Part shown: positions 8,588 to 17,918 of the stretch, piece after piece | How positions within the stretch are numbered: the first letter of the stretch is position 1 | Layout of the letters: every line of letters starts with the position of its first letter | Source: JBBDRW01 sp040905265 | GTDB taxonomy: Bacteria; Bacteroidota; Rhodothermia; Balneolales; Balneolaceae | Length of the DNA: 64,000 nt | Assembly (NCBI GenBank): GCA_040905265.1 | Contig: JBBDRW010000181.1 | Span: forward strand, 1-64,000 | Reading direction: 5' to 3' | Notes under the pieces: model-generated | Told to the model about the DNA's origin: nothing | The model's database searches: none | The model's input: only the letters and a program-made list of their open reading frames with translations | Program-made: the position numbers and the translations under genes

Positions 8588-9925
8588 TTAAAATTGAATG
8601 ATCGTTCCGTTCGAGACGGTTTTTAAAATTCTGGCCTCCTCCTCATTGGTTGGATTTGTCCAGAGGGAGAAATTGGCAATCATACCCTCTCTCAACGCTC
8701 CGGTATGAGTGGAAATTCCGAGAATTGAAGAGGTTGAACTCGTCATAATCGTCAACAACTCTCCCGCTGTTATCTCTCCTTCATCCAGAAGGAAGTTGGT
8801 TTTTTCCTGAATATCATCAAGGGAGAGCCCGTTACTTGCAAACCCGACATGAACCCCGGCATCCAGAAGGGAACGGATATTTTTGACCCTATCCAGCCAG
8901 GAATTCAGCTGCCGTTTCCGGTACCTCTCCTCTTCCGGTCCCGATACTTCGGGGACCTCGGACTCCCCCTCCTCACGGAGCGTTGAATACCACTCAGGAG
9001 GGTCAGGAAGATTAAATGAAGCCAGAACCGGAATGTCCCGTTCCAGTAACTCCTCTGATACACGGTAGGCTTCCCCTCCTGAAACAATAACCGAATTCAG
9101 GTCAAATTCATCGTGTAGTCGTAAATATCGTTCGATATCCTCTTTGCTATCTGCAGCAAAAAAGATCTCTTTTTCCTGGTTCAAAATCGGAAATAGTGCC
9201 TCCAGAACTTCATCCCGCTGCGGCACCGGCATGCCGGGTTCTGATTCAGAATAGTAGTCGAGATGCTGCATGAGCGCCTCTGCATCGTAGAGAAGCTGCC
9301 GGAATCTCGCCATCACTCCCATGGTTGTTGTCGGATATGCCCGATTTCCCCATCCGCCCGGTGCCGGTTCAAACTGGAAGAGAAACCCAATCTTTTCACG
9401 ATAGATCTGACTTTTTGTATCGTTATCATGCAAAAAGAAGATTTCGGTCTGTCCCGGCAGCATATACCCTTCCAATCCGATCAGTGCTGTTGTATATCCC
9501 TGCTTCAGGGCATTAGAAAATACTTCATCACTACTCTGTATTAACTTGGAGGGCAATCGATCCGGTTGAATACCAGCCCTTTCATATCCCGGTTCTCCGG
9601 GATTATCCACTCTTTCCGGCGGGCCGGATCTTTCCGGACTTCCCCAGAGTGCCAAACCGTCGACAAGCCCCGGATAAACATGCAGGGAATCTCCACCATC
9701 AATGATACGAGCGTCAAACGGAATTTCAATGGAATCTGCTCTGCCAATCGATGCTATAATCCCATCTCTCCAGACGATGGAGCCGGATTCAGTTTCAGAG
9801 CCATCTGCGTGATGAATGGTACTGTTGATGATCGCATGTGCGGGAGGCGTTTGAGAAGAGACCGGTTGCAAGGGAAGCAGCCAGAGAAGGAGAATCAGTG
9901 AAAATGGAATACGTAGGTTTGTCAT
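8588..9925 (-). CDS. Secreted amidohydrolase-like protein, degenerate active site
   Basis: The 445-residue first gene of the amidohydrolase operon. It has a signal peptide (hydrophobic residues 7-20, cleavage near PVSSQ) and the amidohydrolase outline: INSTIHHADGSETESG at the N-terminal sandwich, YPGLVDGLALWG at strand 1, and a C-terminal REGMIANFSLWTNP. The H-x-H of strand 1 is absent (DGLALWG), and the later metal Asp position reads GFASNGLS. It resembles the 5805-7154 paralog in lacking ligands and is likely non-catalytic, or uses a different mechanism. The 290 bp upstream (9926-10215) holds no gene I can support and probably contains the operon promoter. Confidence 0.8.
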   Translation of the reverse strand: MTNLRIPFSLILLLWLLPLQPVSSQTPPAHAIINSTIHHADGSETESGSIVWRDGIIASIGRADSIEIPFDARIIDGGDSLHVYPGLVDGLALWGSPERSGPPERVDNPGEPGYERAGIQPDRLPSKLIQSSDEVFSNALKQGYTTALIGLEGYMLPGQTEIFFLHDNDTKSQIYREKIGFLFQFEPAPGGWGNRAYPTTTMGVMARFRQLLYDAEALMQHLDYYSESEPGMPVPQRDEVLEALFPILNQEKEIFFAADSKEDIERYLRLHDEFDLNSVIVSGGEAYRVSEELLERDIPVLASFNLPDPPEWYSTLREEGESEVPEVSGPEEERYRKRQLNSWLDRVKNIRSLLDAGVHVGFASNGLSLDDIQEKTNFLLDEGEITAGELLTIMTSSTSSILGISTHTGALREGMIANFSLWTNPTNEEEARILKTVSNGTIIQF

Positions 9926-10215
9926 AGCAAGACAGTCTGTATGAAGTCCTAATGATACTGTAAATTGCCTGTACAGGTTTCCGAAACAGGTCTATCCGGT
10001 GTGAAAACTATTTTTCAATCGATCACACTGAATCCACACAGTATAATATCTCTAAAATAGAGTATGATTCTCAACTATTAGTTCACCCTGACTGATAAGT
10101 TTCTGTTTTCCCCGGTGTTGAGACAGCGCATAAGAGCAGAAGTGTATGAATCAGTCAGCGAAAGCCTGTTCAACTTCTTCCGAAATTGTGTGCCGACAGG
10201 CATGGTCCGTGACTG

Positions 10216-11829
10216 TCAAACCTGAAATACACCTGTCTTGAATTCCGGAATATCAGGATTCAGATCGGCGCAATGGATTGCTTCGGAAATTCTGCTTCGA
10301 GTCTCAGAGGGTTGGATGATACCATCGATCCACAATCGGGCAGCTGCATACCGGACATCGGTTTGCTGTTCGTACCGCTTCCTTATCTCATCCTCAATCC
10401 CGGACTTCTCCTCATCTGATATCTCATTATTCTTCGCTTTCAATGAAGAGAGCCGAATTCGGGCCAGTACCTCGGCAGCCTGATTCCCACCCATAACAGC
10501 GATACGGGCAGTTGGCCAGGCGTAGATAAATCGCGGGTCATACGCCCTTCCGCACATTGCATAATTTCCAGCCCCGTAACTGTTTCCAACTATCACAGTG
10601 ATTTTCGGTACGGTTGAATTTGCAACGGCATTTACCATTTTGGCTCCATCCTTGATAATTCCGCCATGTTCACTTCGCTTGCCGATCATAAACCCGGTAA
10701 CGTCCTGAAGAAAAAGGATCGGTATTCGTTTCTGGTTACAGTTCATAATAAAACGGGCAGCCTTATCGGCACTGTCGGAATAGATCACTCCGCCGATTTG
10801 CATCTCACCCAGGCTGTTTTTGACTATTTTTCGCTGATTTGCCACAATACCGATACTCCAGCCGTCCAGCCGTGCATATCCGGTGATCAAAGTCTGGCCA
10901 TATTCCGCCTTGTACTCTGTGAAGGAGTGGCGGTCAATGAGGCCCTTGATCAATTCATACATGTCATATGGCCGGTTTCGGTCTTCCGGCAGGAGACTTT
11001 CCAGCCTCTGCATACCTATTTCCGGCTTCTCAGGCTTTTGACGTGTAAAACCTGCACGTTTGAACGGCCCAAGTGTGTCGACAAGTTTTCGAATTTTGGC
11101 CAGGCAATCTGCATCACTCTCCGATCTGTAATCAACCACCCCGCTTATTTTTGAATGTGCAGATGCCCCGCCAAGGGTTTCGTTTTCTACATCCTCCCCG
11201 ATTGCTGCCCGGACCAGATAACTTCCAGCCAGAAAAAGAGTCCCTGACCCCTCCACCATAATCGACTCGTCACACATTACCGGCAGGTATGCTCCGCCCG
11301 CAACACAACTCCCCATGATGGCTGCGATCTGTGGAATCCCTTTTGCACTGAATACGGCATTGTTTCTGAAGATCCGGCCAAAATGTTCCTTGTCCGGAAA
11401 AATTTCATCCTGTAATGGCAGATAGACACCGGCCGAGTCGACCAGATAGATTACCGGGAGGTGATTCTCAAGAGCAATCTCTTGTGCACGAAGATTCTTC
11501 TTTGCCGTGATCGGAAACCACGCACCTGCTTTTACAGTTGCGTCATTGGCAATAATCATACAACGTCTGTCAGAAACAAACCCGACTCCGGTAATCACTC
11601 CACCGGCCGGGCAGCCCCCCTCTTCCTCATACATTCCGTAACCGGCCCACAGCCCCAATTCATGGAAATCACTCTCTTTATCTATCAGTGTAGCGATTCT
11701 CTCCCTGGCAGTCATTTTCCCCTTCTTATGCTGCTTTTCAATCTGTGCAGGACCTCCACCTTTGCGGATCTTCTCCTCTTCGGATTTCAACGTATCAACC
11801 CACTTCGTAAACCAGTTCTTATTAGCCAT
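10216..11829 (-). CDS. Acyl-CoA carboxylase carboxyltransferase (beta) subunit
   Basis: A 537-residue carboxyltransferase of the PccB/MccB/GcdA-like family; it moves CO2 from biotin to an acyl-CoA. Landmarks are the N-terminal GKMTARERIATLID, the GGCPAGGVITGVG segment, the first oxyanion-hole region (GSCVAGGAYLP) and the second (GNSYGAGNYAMCGRAYDP), then GGNQAAEVLA. The FMIGKRSEHGGI segment and overall length suggest a methylcrotonyl/geranyl-type rather than acetyl-CoA enzyme. That would fit the AtuA gene downstream, but it is inference. The biotin carboxylase lies 6 kb away at 17915-19441, and no biotin carrier protein is encoded in this window. Confidence 0.88.
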   Translation of the reverse strand: MANKNWFTKWVDTLKSEEEKIRKGGGPAQIEKQHKKGKMTARERIATLIDKESDFHELGLWAGYGMYEEEGGCPAGGVITGVGFVSDRRCMIIANDATVKAGAWFPITAKKNLRAQEIALENHLPVIYLVDSAGVYLPLQDEIFPDKEHFGRIFRNNAVFSAKGIPQIAAIMGSCVAGGAYLPVMCDESIMVEGSGTLFLAGSYLVRAAIGEDVENETLGGASAHSKISGVVDYRSESDADCLAKIRKLVDTLGPFKRAGFTRQKPEKPEIGMQRLESLLPEDRNRPYDMYELIKGLIDRHSFTEYKAEYGQTLITGYARLDGWSIGIVANQRKIVKNSLGEMQIGGVIYSDSADKAARFIMNCNQKRIPILFLQDVTGFMIGKRSEHGGIIKDGAKMVNAVANSTVPKITVIVGNSYGAGNYAMCGRAYDPRFIYAWPTARIAVMGGNQAAEVLARIRLSSLKAKNNEISDEEKSGIEDEIRKRYEQQTDVRYAAARLWIDGIIQPSETRSRISEAIHCADLNPDIPEFKTGVFQV

Positions 11830-11961
11830 ATCATTGAATCTTTTTTACTTTGAACCTGTTTCTGCATACTACCCGCTGAGAAGGATACGTTTCAACGGTA
11901 CCCTTCCGGAGAGGGAACAATCTGGAACTTTTTTGGTTGTGAAAAACTCGAAACCTGTATC

Positions 11962-13425
11962 ATGATGAAAAAAAGAAGATATACAGTAACGAGCCGGAGA
12001 ATCTCAATCCTCCGGACAGTCAATAAACCAATTATTCGAATGACGCAAAAACTTCTGGTGTCACTTATTCTGTTTTTTATTCTAGCCTCAGAGATATCCG
12101 ATGCACAGCAACGGAGAAACACCTATCAGGATCTGTTAATGAGATCAGACCAGGCTGGTATCTATGTGGACCACCATGTTTTGCCTGATGCTGATGGTGG
12201 CTCCTTTCTTGCCGTTGCGTTCCGGATGGATTACGACCTTCTTCCATTTCGAAGAGTCCGGGCGAGTGAAGCGGTACCCGATTCCGCACTTGAATTCACA
12301 GCTGTTGCCAGAATGAATCTGGATGTATTTCAGGACGAAGGCCGGCAGAGTGAATTTAATACTGTCTCTACCGACTCCTGGGTCGATACAGCATGGGCTT
12401 CCAGCTATGAAGTAACCCGTTCCCGGCATAACCATCTGGAGGGGTTTATGAACACACCGCTTGATCCCGGATCGTACCGGTTTATGCTTCAGTTAAACCG
12501 TGGTGAGACAACCCGTGAAAACCGGTCCAGTCAACAGACATTTACAGTTCCGGAACGTTCTGACAGCGATGCAGAAAACGGTGTTATCCTGCTTGCTGAA
12601 TCTGTAAGTAATTCCGGGCCCGGCATTGAATTCAAATGGATGAATTTTGGAAATAACATTCTATATGGCCAGGACTACTCCATCGTTCTGGTACTGCCGG
12701 AGAATACAGACCCGGAATCTACCCTGAACGTGCGTATCCACCGTCTTGAACCGGGTTCTGACAGTGAAATGATGGGAGAGCCGCTATTTGAAGAGGTGAT
12801 ATCTGCCAGTGATATGACCCGTTCAGACGGATTCGTACGAGAAGAGGACCGAAAAGCTCCCCACCTCTCCTTTCAGTCTGGTGATGAAGGGGTTTATATC
12901 TCAATACTGACGGTCCCAAACCGACAATTTCCAAATGACCAATTCCGGATTTCTGTTTCGAATTCTGACGAAGAAGAGCCAATCCTGACACGAAATGTTT
13001 ATTCAAGATGGATCGATATGCCGGTCAGTCTTTTAAATATGGATGTCGCAGTCAATATGCTGCGATTTATTGTTGATGAATCTACACTTCGCGACCTGAA
13101 CCGGGGATCAGTCGCTGAAAGGGAACGACGATTCCGGGCGTTTTGGGGAGAGCGGGACCCGACACCGGAAACCGAATATAACGAACTGATGGCGGAATAC
13201 TATCGACGGATTGACCAGGCTTATCAGCAATTTACCACACCGCAACAGCCCGGTTTTGAATCGGATCAGGGACGTGCATTTATACAGATGGGCCCGCCAA
13301 ACAGAAAGGAGCGAACTTTTCCTGTGGACAGCCCGACCCGGGAACTCTGGTTCTATGATAACCAGACATTGGTTTTTGAAGCGACGTCCGGTTTCGGGGA
13401 TTTCAGGCTCATCGGCAGTGAATAA
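11962..13425 (+). CDS. GWxTD domain-containing secreted protein
   Basis: This 487-residue protein carries the GWxTD domain typical of Bacteroidota, Gemmatimonadota and relatives; its function is unknown. The C-terminal third shows the domain: ERRFRAFWGERDPTPETEYN, then GRAFIQMGPPNRKE and ELWFYDNQTLVFE. The middle is beta-rich. A signal peptide begins at the internal Met at 12040 (MTQKLLVSLILFFIL, cleavage near SDAQQ). The true start may be 12040, since the first 26 residues are basic and unlike a leader; no clear Shine-Dalgarno supports either site. It is divergent from the carboxyltransferase gene, and the 132 bp between them must hold both promoters. pdxA follows 66 bp downstream. Confidence 0.82.
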   Translation: MMKKRRYTVTSRRISILRTVNKPIIRMTQKLLVSLILFFILASEISDAQQRRNTYQDLLMRSDQAGIYVDHHVLPDADGGSFLAVAFRMDYDLLPFRRVRASEAVPDSALEFTAVARMNLDVFQDEGRQSEFNTVSTDSWVDTAWASSYEVTRSRHNHLEGFMNTPLDPGSYRFMLQLNRGETTRENRSSQQTFTVPERSDSDAENGVILLAESVSNSGPGIEFKWMNFGNNILYGQDYSIVLVLPENTDPESTLNVRIHRLEPGSDSEMMGEPLFEEVISASDMTRSDGFVREEDRKAPHLSFQSGDEGVYISILTVPNRQFPNDQFRISVSNSDEEEPILTRNVYSRWIDMPVSLLNMDVAVNMLRFIVDESTLRDLNRGSVAERERRFRAFWGERDPTPETEYNELMAEYYRRIDQAYQQFTTPQQPGFESDQGRAFIQMGPPNRKERTFPVDSPTRELWFYDNQTLVFEATSGFGDFRLIGSE

Positions 13426-13491
13426 AATGTCCTCTTGCCTTCCATCAGCTCATCCGATAGTTTCACGTCCAAAACAGGACGCAGCAAATTT

Positions 13492-14493
13492 ATGAAGCCA
13501 ATCATCGCAATCAGCATGGGAGATTTTAACGGGGTCGGCCCGGAAGTGATACTGAAATTCCTTTCCGGCAGAGAGGAGAAGAGATCGACACCCCTGATTC
13601 TCGGCCAGCGGCAAGTATTTGACTATTATGCAGATCAACTTACATTCACTCAGGAGATTGAGACCGTCGAAGACTTGACACAGGTCAAACAAGACGGGAA
13701 AGCCTATCTGTTGAATTGTATCGGAGATATAGCGAGCCATCCTAATCCAGGGGCTGTCAGCCGTGATGCCGGAAAAGCATCGATTCTAGCTGTCGAACGA
13801 GGTATCGACCTCTGTTTATCTCGTCAGGCAGCGGCTCTGGTTACTGCGCCGATCTCCAAGGAGGCGATTCAGTTTGCCGGCTACCCCTACCCCGGCCACA
13901 CGGAACTTCTTGTGGAGAGGACAGGTGCCGAACGTCATATCATGCTGCTGGTTAACGGGCCGCTCAGGGTCGGCCTGGTAACAACCCACATTCCACTCAG
14001 TGACGTAGCCGGATTACTATCGAAAGAACGTATCCTGAAATGGATCCGCCTCTATTATCAGATTCTTCAAGAGGATTTCGGCATCAATTCACCAAAAATC
14101 GCACTTCTCGGTGTAAACCCTCATGCAGGAGATGGTGGTGTGATCGGAAAAGAGGAGCATGAACTACTGATTCCCGCAATGAAAGAGGCTGAACAAGCCG
14201 GAATCGTTTCGGAAGGGCCTTTTGCCGCGGATGGTTTTTTCGGAAGCGGCAGTTACCGAAAATATGATGGTATCCTTGCCATGTACCACGATCAGGGATT
14301 GATTCCATTCAAAACACTCTCATTTGGAAAAGGGGTCAATGTGACGGCCGGTCTGCCGATTGTCCGAACCTCACCAGACCATGGAACTGCCTTTGATATC
14401 GCTGGTAAGGGAGTCGCATCCCCGGACTCTTTCAAAGCTGCGTACAGGTTGGCAATCCAACTGGCAGAGAAACGTTTTAATCAGTTTGCCTGA
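13492..14493 (+). CDS. pdxA: 4-hydroxythreonine-4-phosphate dehydrogenase
   Basis: PdxA oxidises 4-phosphohydroxy-L-threonine in the DXP-dependent route to pyridoxal 5'-phosphate, in the cytoplasm. Signatures are the start MKPIIAISMGDFNGVGPEV, ALVTAPISKEAI, GHTELLVERTGA with the metal His, NPHAGDGGVIGKEE, MYHDQGLIPFKTL and TSPDHGTAFDIAG. The start at 13492 gives 333 residues, matching the usual length; an in-frame ATG at 13435 would add 19 unrelated residues. The methyltransferase gene begins 3 bp after its stop. Confidence 0.95.
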   Translation: MKPIIAISMGDFNGVGPEVILKFLSGREEKRSTPLILGQRQVFDYYADQLTFTQEIETVEDLTQVKQDGKAYLLNCIGDIASHPNPGAVSRDAGKASILAVERGIDLCLSRQAAALVTAPISKEAIQFAGYPYPGHTELLVERTGAERHIMLLVNGPLRVGLVTTHIPLSDVAGLLSKERILKWIRLYYQILQEDFGINSPKIALLGVNPHAGDGGVIGKEEHELLIPAMKEAEQAGIVSEGPFAADGFFGSGSYRKYDGILAMYHDQGLIPFKTLSFGKGVNVTAGLPIVRTSPDHGTAFDIAGKGVASPDSFKAAYRLAIQLAEKRFNQFA

Positions 14494-14496
14494 GCC

Positions 14497-15302
14497 ATGT
14501 CCAAGCTTTTCAAAGAGCCCAACTATACAGTATTAGCCAGGATCTATGATACGCTTATGGATGATGTCAACTATGAAGCCTGGGCCGATTACATCGATGA
14601 AGTGATTCAGGAGCACCATCCGGAAGCTGTTGATATCCTGGAACTCGCCTGTGGTACAGGTACGGTTGCACTCCTGCTGGATGAGTTGGGGGTTTATTCC
14701 ATCACGGCTACCGATGGATCTCCCTCCATGATTGAGAAGGCGCAGCAGAAAACCGGCCCGGAGCATTCGGAGATTCTGTTCCAGGTGATGAATTTTCTTG
14801 AGATTGACCTGGATTCAAAATATGATGTAGTATTCATGGTTTTTGACAGCCTCAACTATCTGCATAGTGAAGCGGATATAGAGAAGTTACACGCAGAAGT
14901 CGCGGGTGTATTGCGCCCCGGAGGCATCTTTATCTATGACTTTACGACTCCCCGGAACTCACGCAAGGCGATTTCATATCTACACAACGAAGAGGGGATC
15001 TCGCCCGACCACTACCGGTACTTCAGAACCAGTGATTANNNNNNNNNNATGCAAAAAAACGACTGCATACCAACTCCTTCAAAATTGAAAAACTTGATGA
15101 GAATCACTCCGAAGTCAAAGAGCAATTTTTTGAGATACACCAACAAAAAATTTATACCTTGAATCAGATTCAGGCGGTGATCAGGAGAACCGGGTTCAGA
15201 CTTCTTGCCGCCTATGAAGGATTTCAAATGCAACCGGCAGATGAGCAGAGTCTGCGAATAACGATGGTATTACAATGGAAGAACATGCAGTCATTTCACT
15301 AA
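14497..15302 (+). CDS. Class I SAM-dependent methyltransferase, interrupted by an assembly gap
   Basis: A small-molecule methyltransferase of about 268 residues, substrate unknown. The SAM-binding fold is plain: ILELACGTGTVALLL (motif I, about residue 48), an acidic end to strand 2 (ATDGSPSMI) and DVVFMVFDSLNYL. A run of Ns at 15039-15048 breaks the frame. Before the gap the frame reads RTSDY; after it, a different frame reads AKKRLHTNSFKIEKL and continues to RLLAAYEGFQ and LRITMVLQ, the normal C-terminus of this family, ending at 15302. The gene is therefore probably intact and the gap size wrong: a real length of 2 bases (or 2 plus a multiple of 3) restores the frame. It overlaps the next gene by 28 bp. 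Confidence 0.85.
15039..15048. other. Assembly gap of 10 Ns
   Basis: Ten Ns inside the methyltransferase coding region. The count is probably a placeholder, because the two reading-frame halves join only if the true length is 2 modulo 3. Confidence 0.97.
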
Positions 15303-15952
15303 ACGGCGTCTCGGTCGTGTATGACTATCAGCCGGTTCTGGACCGGATCAACTTTACTCTTCCCAATGGTGAATTCTGCTATCTTATAGGCCGTACCGGT
15401 GCGGGAAAAAGTTCCTTTTTAAAACTTCTCTACCGGGATATCAAACCGAATGAGGGGGAGATACATGTTGCAGGCTATGATGTGACCAGACTTCCAGACA
15501 AAAAAGTTCCTTTCCTTCGCAGGCGGCTTGGGATTGTCTTTCAGGATTTTCAGCTTCTGCCGGACAGGAGCGTCTATGAGAATATTGCATTTGCCCTTGA
15601 AGTGACCGGCAACAGCCGCGGAAGAATGAAAAACCGAATACTGGAAGTTCTCGGTATGGTAGGGCTCAGCCACAAACGAAAATCAATGCCGGGTGAACTC
15701 TCCGGTGGTGAACAGCAGAGGGTTGTGATCGCCCGAGCCCTGGCCAATGAGCCGCGGCTTTTACTGGCGGATGAACCTACCGGAAACCTCGATCCGGAAG
15801 CGTCTCGTGAAATCATGGATTTGCTGAAGAAAATCAATAACCGTGGAATGGCTGTACTGATGGTCACACACGATTATGATACTGTACGCAGATTCCCACA
15901 GCGTACGATGGAGTTGAAAGAGGGAAAACTTGAGAAGGTCCGGGTCTTGTAA
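15275..15952 (+). CDS. ftsE: FtsE-like ABC transporter ATPase
   Basis: A 225-residue cytoplasmic ATPase subunit of the FtsE/LolD class. FtsE works with the membrane protein FtsX to regulate septal peptidoglycan hydrolases. Seen here are Walker A GRTGAGKSS, Q-loop VFQDFQLLPDRSVYEN, signature LSGGEQQR, Walker B RLLLADEPTGNLDP and the switch His in MVTHDYDT. The sequence favours FtsE over LolD (DVTRLPDKKVPFLRRRLG), but no ftsX is adjacent. The start overlaps the methyltransferase 3' end by 28 bp, implying coupled expression. The next 154 bp before the tRNA gene show no gene. Confidence 0.85.
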   Translation: MEEHAVISLNGVSVVYDYQPVLDRINFTLPNGEFCYLIGRTGAGKSSFLKLLYRDIKPNEGEIHVAGYDVTRLPDKKVPFLRRRLGIVFQDFQLLPDRSVYENIAFALEVTGNSRGRMKNRILEVLGMVGLSHKRKSMPGELSGGEQQRVVIARALANEPRLLLADEPTGNLDPEASREIMDLLKKINNRGMAVLMVTHDYDTVRRFPQRTMELKEGKLEKVRVL

Positions 15953-16106
15953 ATGTTAATACACCGGCTTCTCCCCTATTCAATCAATCCACTTTTTCAA
16001 TTTGCTTGCAATCTCATCTCTTGACTTTCCCAGCAAACAAATTGCGTACAGAGAGTGGACAGGATGAGGAGATGGGTCTTTTGACAGCAAACCGATCAGA
16101 AGGATG

Positions 16107-16195
16107 CGGAGAGGGAGGGATTCGAACCCTCGGTACCTCGTGAAAGGTACACTCGCTTTCCAGGCGAGCCCATTCGACCACTCTGGCACCTCTCC
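16107..16195 (-). tRNA. tRNA-Ser(GGA)
   Basis: Folding by eye gives an 89-nt class II tRNA. The 7-bp acceptor stem pairs 16189-16195 with 16108-16114, followed by discriminator G. The anticodon stem-loop is CTCGC-CTGGAAA-GCGAG with anticodon GGA, there is a long variable arm as in tRNA-Ser, and the T-loop reads GGTTCGAATCC. CCA is not encoded. Confidence 0.96.
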
Positions 16196-16235
16196 GTAAT
16201 GAGGTGCGCCAAGATAGTGCAATTCACCCCTACTT

Positions 16236-16910
16236 TCAATAATTAAAACGATGTGTAGTAAACGTTTTCACTCCGGAACCTTCGTGTCTCGCCGGACGGA
16301 ACTCCCATTGAAATGCGGCGTCCAGGGTCGCTTCAATGATACCGTATTGAATATGAGGAAGAACTTCATATTCCTCAAAATTCTCATCGTATTGCCGAAT
16401 CTGGACAATACTGGCCTCCTCCACATCCCCGGTCTCCGTGACAAGAAAATTGACGACCAGCTCTATTTTTCCCCGCAACTCCTGCGGAAGATTCGGAACA
16501 TAGGGTTCAACAATTTTGACTACCGTTGGGGGCAGCTGTGGGTTGCTGACAATGAGATCTTCACCGTCTGTCTGTCCCTGTCCGTCTCCGGGTGGAAGCG
16601 GCGGGAAATCGAAGATCTGAAGATCATCCTCAAACTCAATGACCTCCTCCACAATTTCATCTACCGGAACCGGTTCCGGCCGGTTGGGTAGCGGTGGAGG
16701 TGGTGGCGCACTCTCCTGTCTGGTTATCTGAATATCTTCGACAAAAATCTCATCCTGGAACAGTATGTCATCTTGTTCCGGCTCCACTCTCTCTGAGACA
16801 GGCCAAAAGCGAATGAACAAAATCAGAACGATCTGAATCATTACGATACCTGAGAGAATCCGAATCTTGTAGCTCGTTTCATCCCTGTTATAGAGGAGGT
16901 CATCCATCAT
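16236..16910 (-). CDS. tonB: Energy transducer TonB
   Basis: TonB couples the inner-membrane proton motive force to outer-membrane TonB-dependent receptors. This 224-residue protein has one N-terminal membrane anchor (residues 19-36), a proline- and acid-rich periplasmic spacer with a PPPPP run and repeated E/V/P stretches, and a C-terminal TonB fold from about residue 135 (RGKIELVVNFLVTETGDVEE, then AFQWEFRPARHEG). ExbB and ExbD are not in the window. The gene sits 40 bp from the tRNA gene and about 35 bp downstream of murQ on the same strand. Confidence 0.88.
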   Translation of the reverse strand: MMDDLLYNRDETSYKIRILSGIVMIQIVLILFIRFWPVSERVEPEQDDILFQDEIFVEDIQITRQESAPPPPPLPNRPEPVPVDEIVEEVIEFEDDLQIFDFPPLPPGDGQGQTDGEDLIVSNPQLPPTVVKIVEPYVPNLPQELRGKIELVVNFLVTETGDVEEASIVQIRQYDENFEEYEVLPHIQYGIIEATLDAAFQWEFRPARHEGSGVKTFTTHRFNY

Positions 16911-16946
16911 ATCTGTTCCTGACTCTTCATACCAGTGCGAAACGAT

Positions 16947-17918
16947 TCAGGAAGACTTTTCATTGTCATCACTGCTGCGATTTTTCAGAGTGGCATGATC
17001 GAGTGCTTTACGAATAAAACCACCATTCTGGGCCAGAAGTATTCTTCCTGCTTCCGGGTCCAACCCGGTAAGTGCCATGAGTATAGCCGTTTTAACATGT
17101 CCGTCTGCTCTCTCCAGATATTCTTCTGCTTTTCGATAGGGTACGTCTGTTAGAAACATGACAATCCGTTTCGCCCTTTCGTCCAGTTTCCGGTTGGTAA
17201 GCATCAGGTCGACCATTACATTTTCATAGACTTTTCCCAGCTGAACCATGGCACCGGTTGTGATCATGTTGACAACCATTTTTTGGGCAGTTGCGCTCTT
17301 CATGCGGGTACTTCCCATAATCACTTCCGGACCTACCTCTACATCTATCATCAACTCTACCTCGAGATCGACCTGATGAGCGGGTACAGTCGTGACAAGG
17401 ATGGTTTTACACCCTCGTTTTCGCGCCTCCCTGACAGCACCATGAACATAGGGGGTGCGTCCACTCGCAGCCAGACCACAGAGTATGTCCGGAGGTGAGA
17501 GTTCAGCAGAATTGACGTCATTGACTCCGTTCTCCTCATGATCCTCCGCTCTTTCCTGCGCACGAAACATCGCTTCTGGGCCGCCCGCTATAAACCCCTG
17601 AACCTGTTCCGGCTTCACTCCGAATGTCGGAGGGCACTCTGCAGCATCCACAACCCCGATTCTCCCACTGGTACCTGCACCGAAATAAAACAGCCGGCCT
17701 CCTGCCTCAATAGACTCTGCAACCCATCTGATTGCGTTAGCAATCTCTTTCTGCCTGGTTCGGACTGCTGATGCAACCTTTTGATCCTCCCGGTTGATGA
17801 TGTGAACGATCTCTTCCGGTGTCGCGAGGTCAATCTGCATCGAATCCGGGTTCCGCTGTTCAGTCATCAGCGATGTCAATTGCCGAAACAGTTTATCGTT
17901 CTGCTCGTCAGTATTCAT
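16947..17918 (-). CDS. murQ: N-acetylmuramic acid 6-phosphate etherase
   Basis: MurQ cleaves the lactyl ether of MurNAc-6-phosphate to GlcNAc-6-phosphate and D-lactate during peptidoglycan recycling. The SIS fold is clear: FYFGAGTSGRIGVVDAAECP, then IAGGPEAMF, GLAASGRTPYVHGA, and the signature GSTRMKSATAQKMVVNM. The start at 17918 is preceded by AGGAGGG and its ATG overlaps the biotin carboxylase stop by 4 bp (ATGA), so translation is coupled. A longer frame begins at 17957, but its first 13 residues are unlike the family. Length 323 residues, normal. Confidence 0.95.
   Translation of the reverse strand: MNTDEQNDKLFRQLTSLMTEQRNPDSMQIDLATPEEIVHIINREDQKVASAVRTRQKEIANAIRWVAESIEAGGRLFYFGAGTSGRIGVVDAAECPPTFGVKPEQVQGFIAGGPEAMFRAQERAEDHEENGVNDVNSAELSPPDILCGLAASGRTPYVHGAVREARKRGCKTILVTTVPAHQVDLEVELMIDVEVGPEVIMGSTRMKSATAQKMVVNMITTGAMVQLGKVYENVMVDLMLTNRKLDERAKRIVMFLTDVPYRKAEEYLERADGHVKTAILMALTGLDPEAGRILLAQNGGFIRKALDHATLKNRSSDDNEKSS

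Noticed and set aside
14497..15162. A 221-residue methyltransferase ending at 15162
   Set aside because: The end is an artefact of reading through the 10-N gap in the wrong frame; the family C-terminus is in another frame up to 15302.
15980..16222. Open frame on the minus strand with VPEWSNGLAWKAS-type sequence
   Set aside because: It is the translated tRNA-Ser gene, a well-known false protein in databases.
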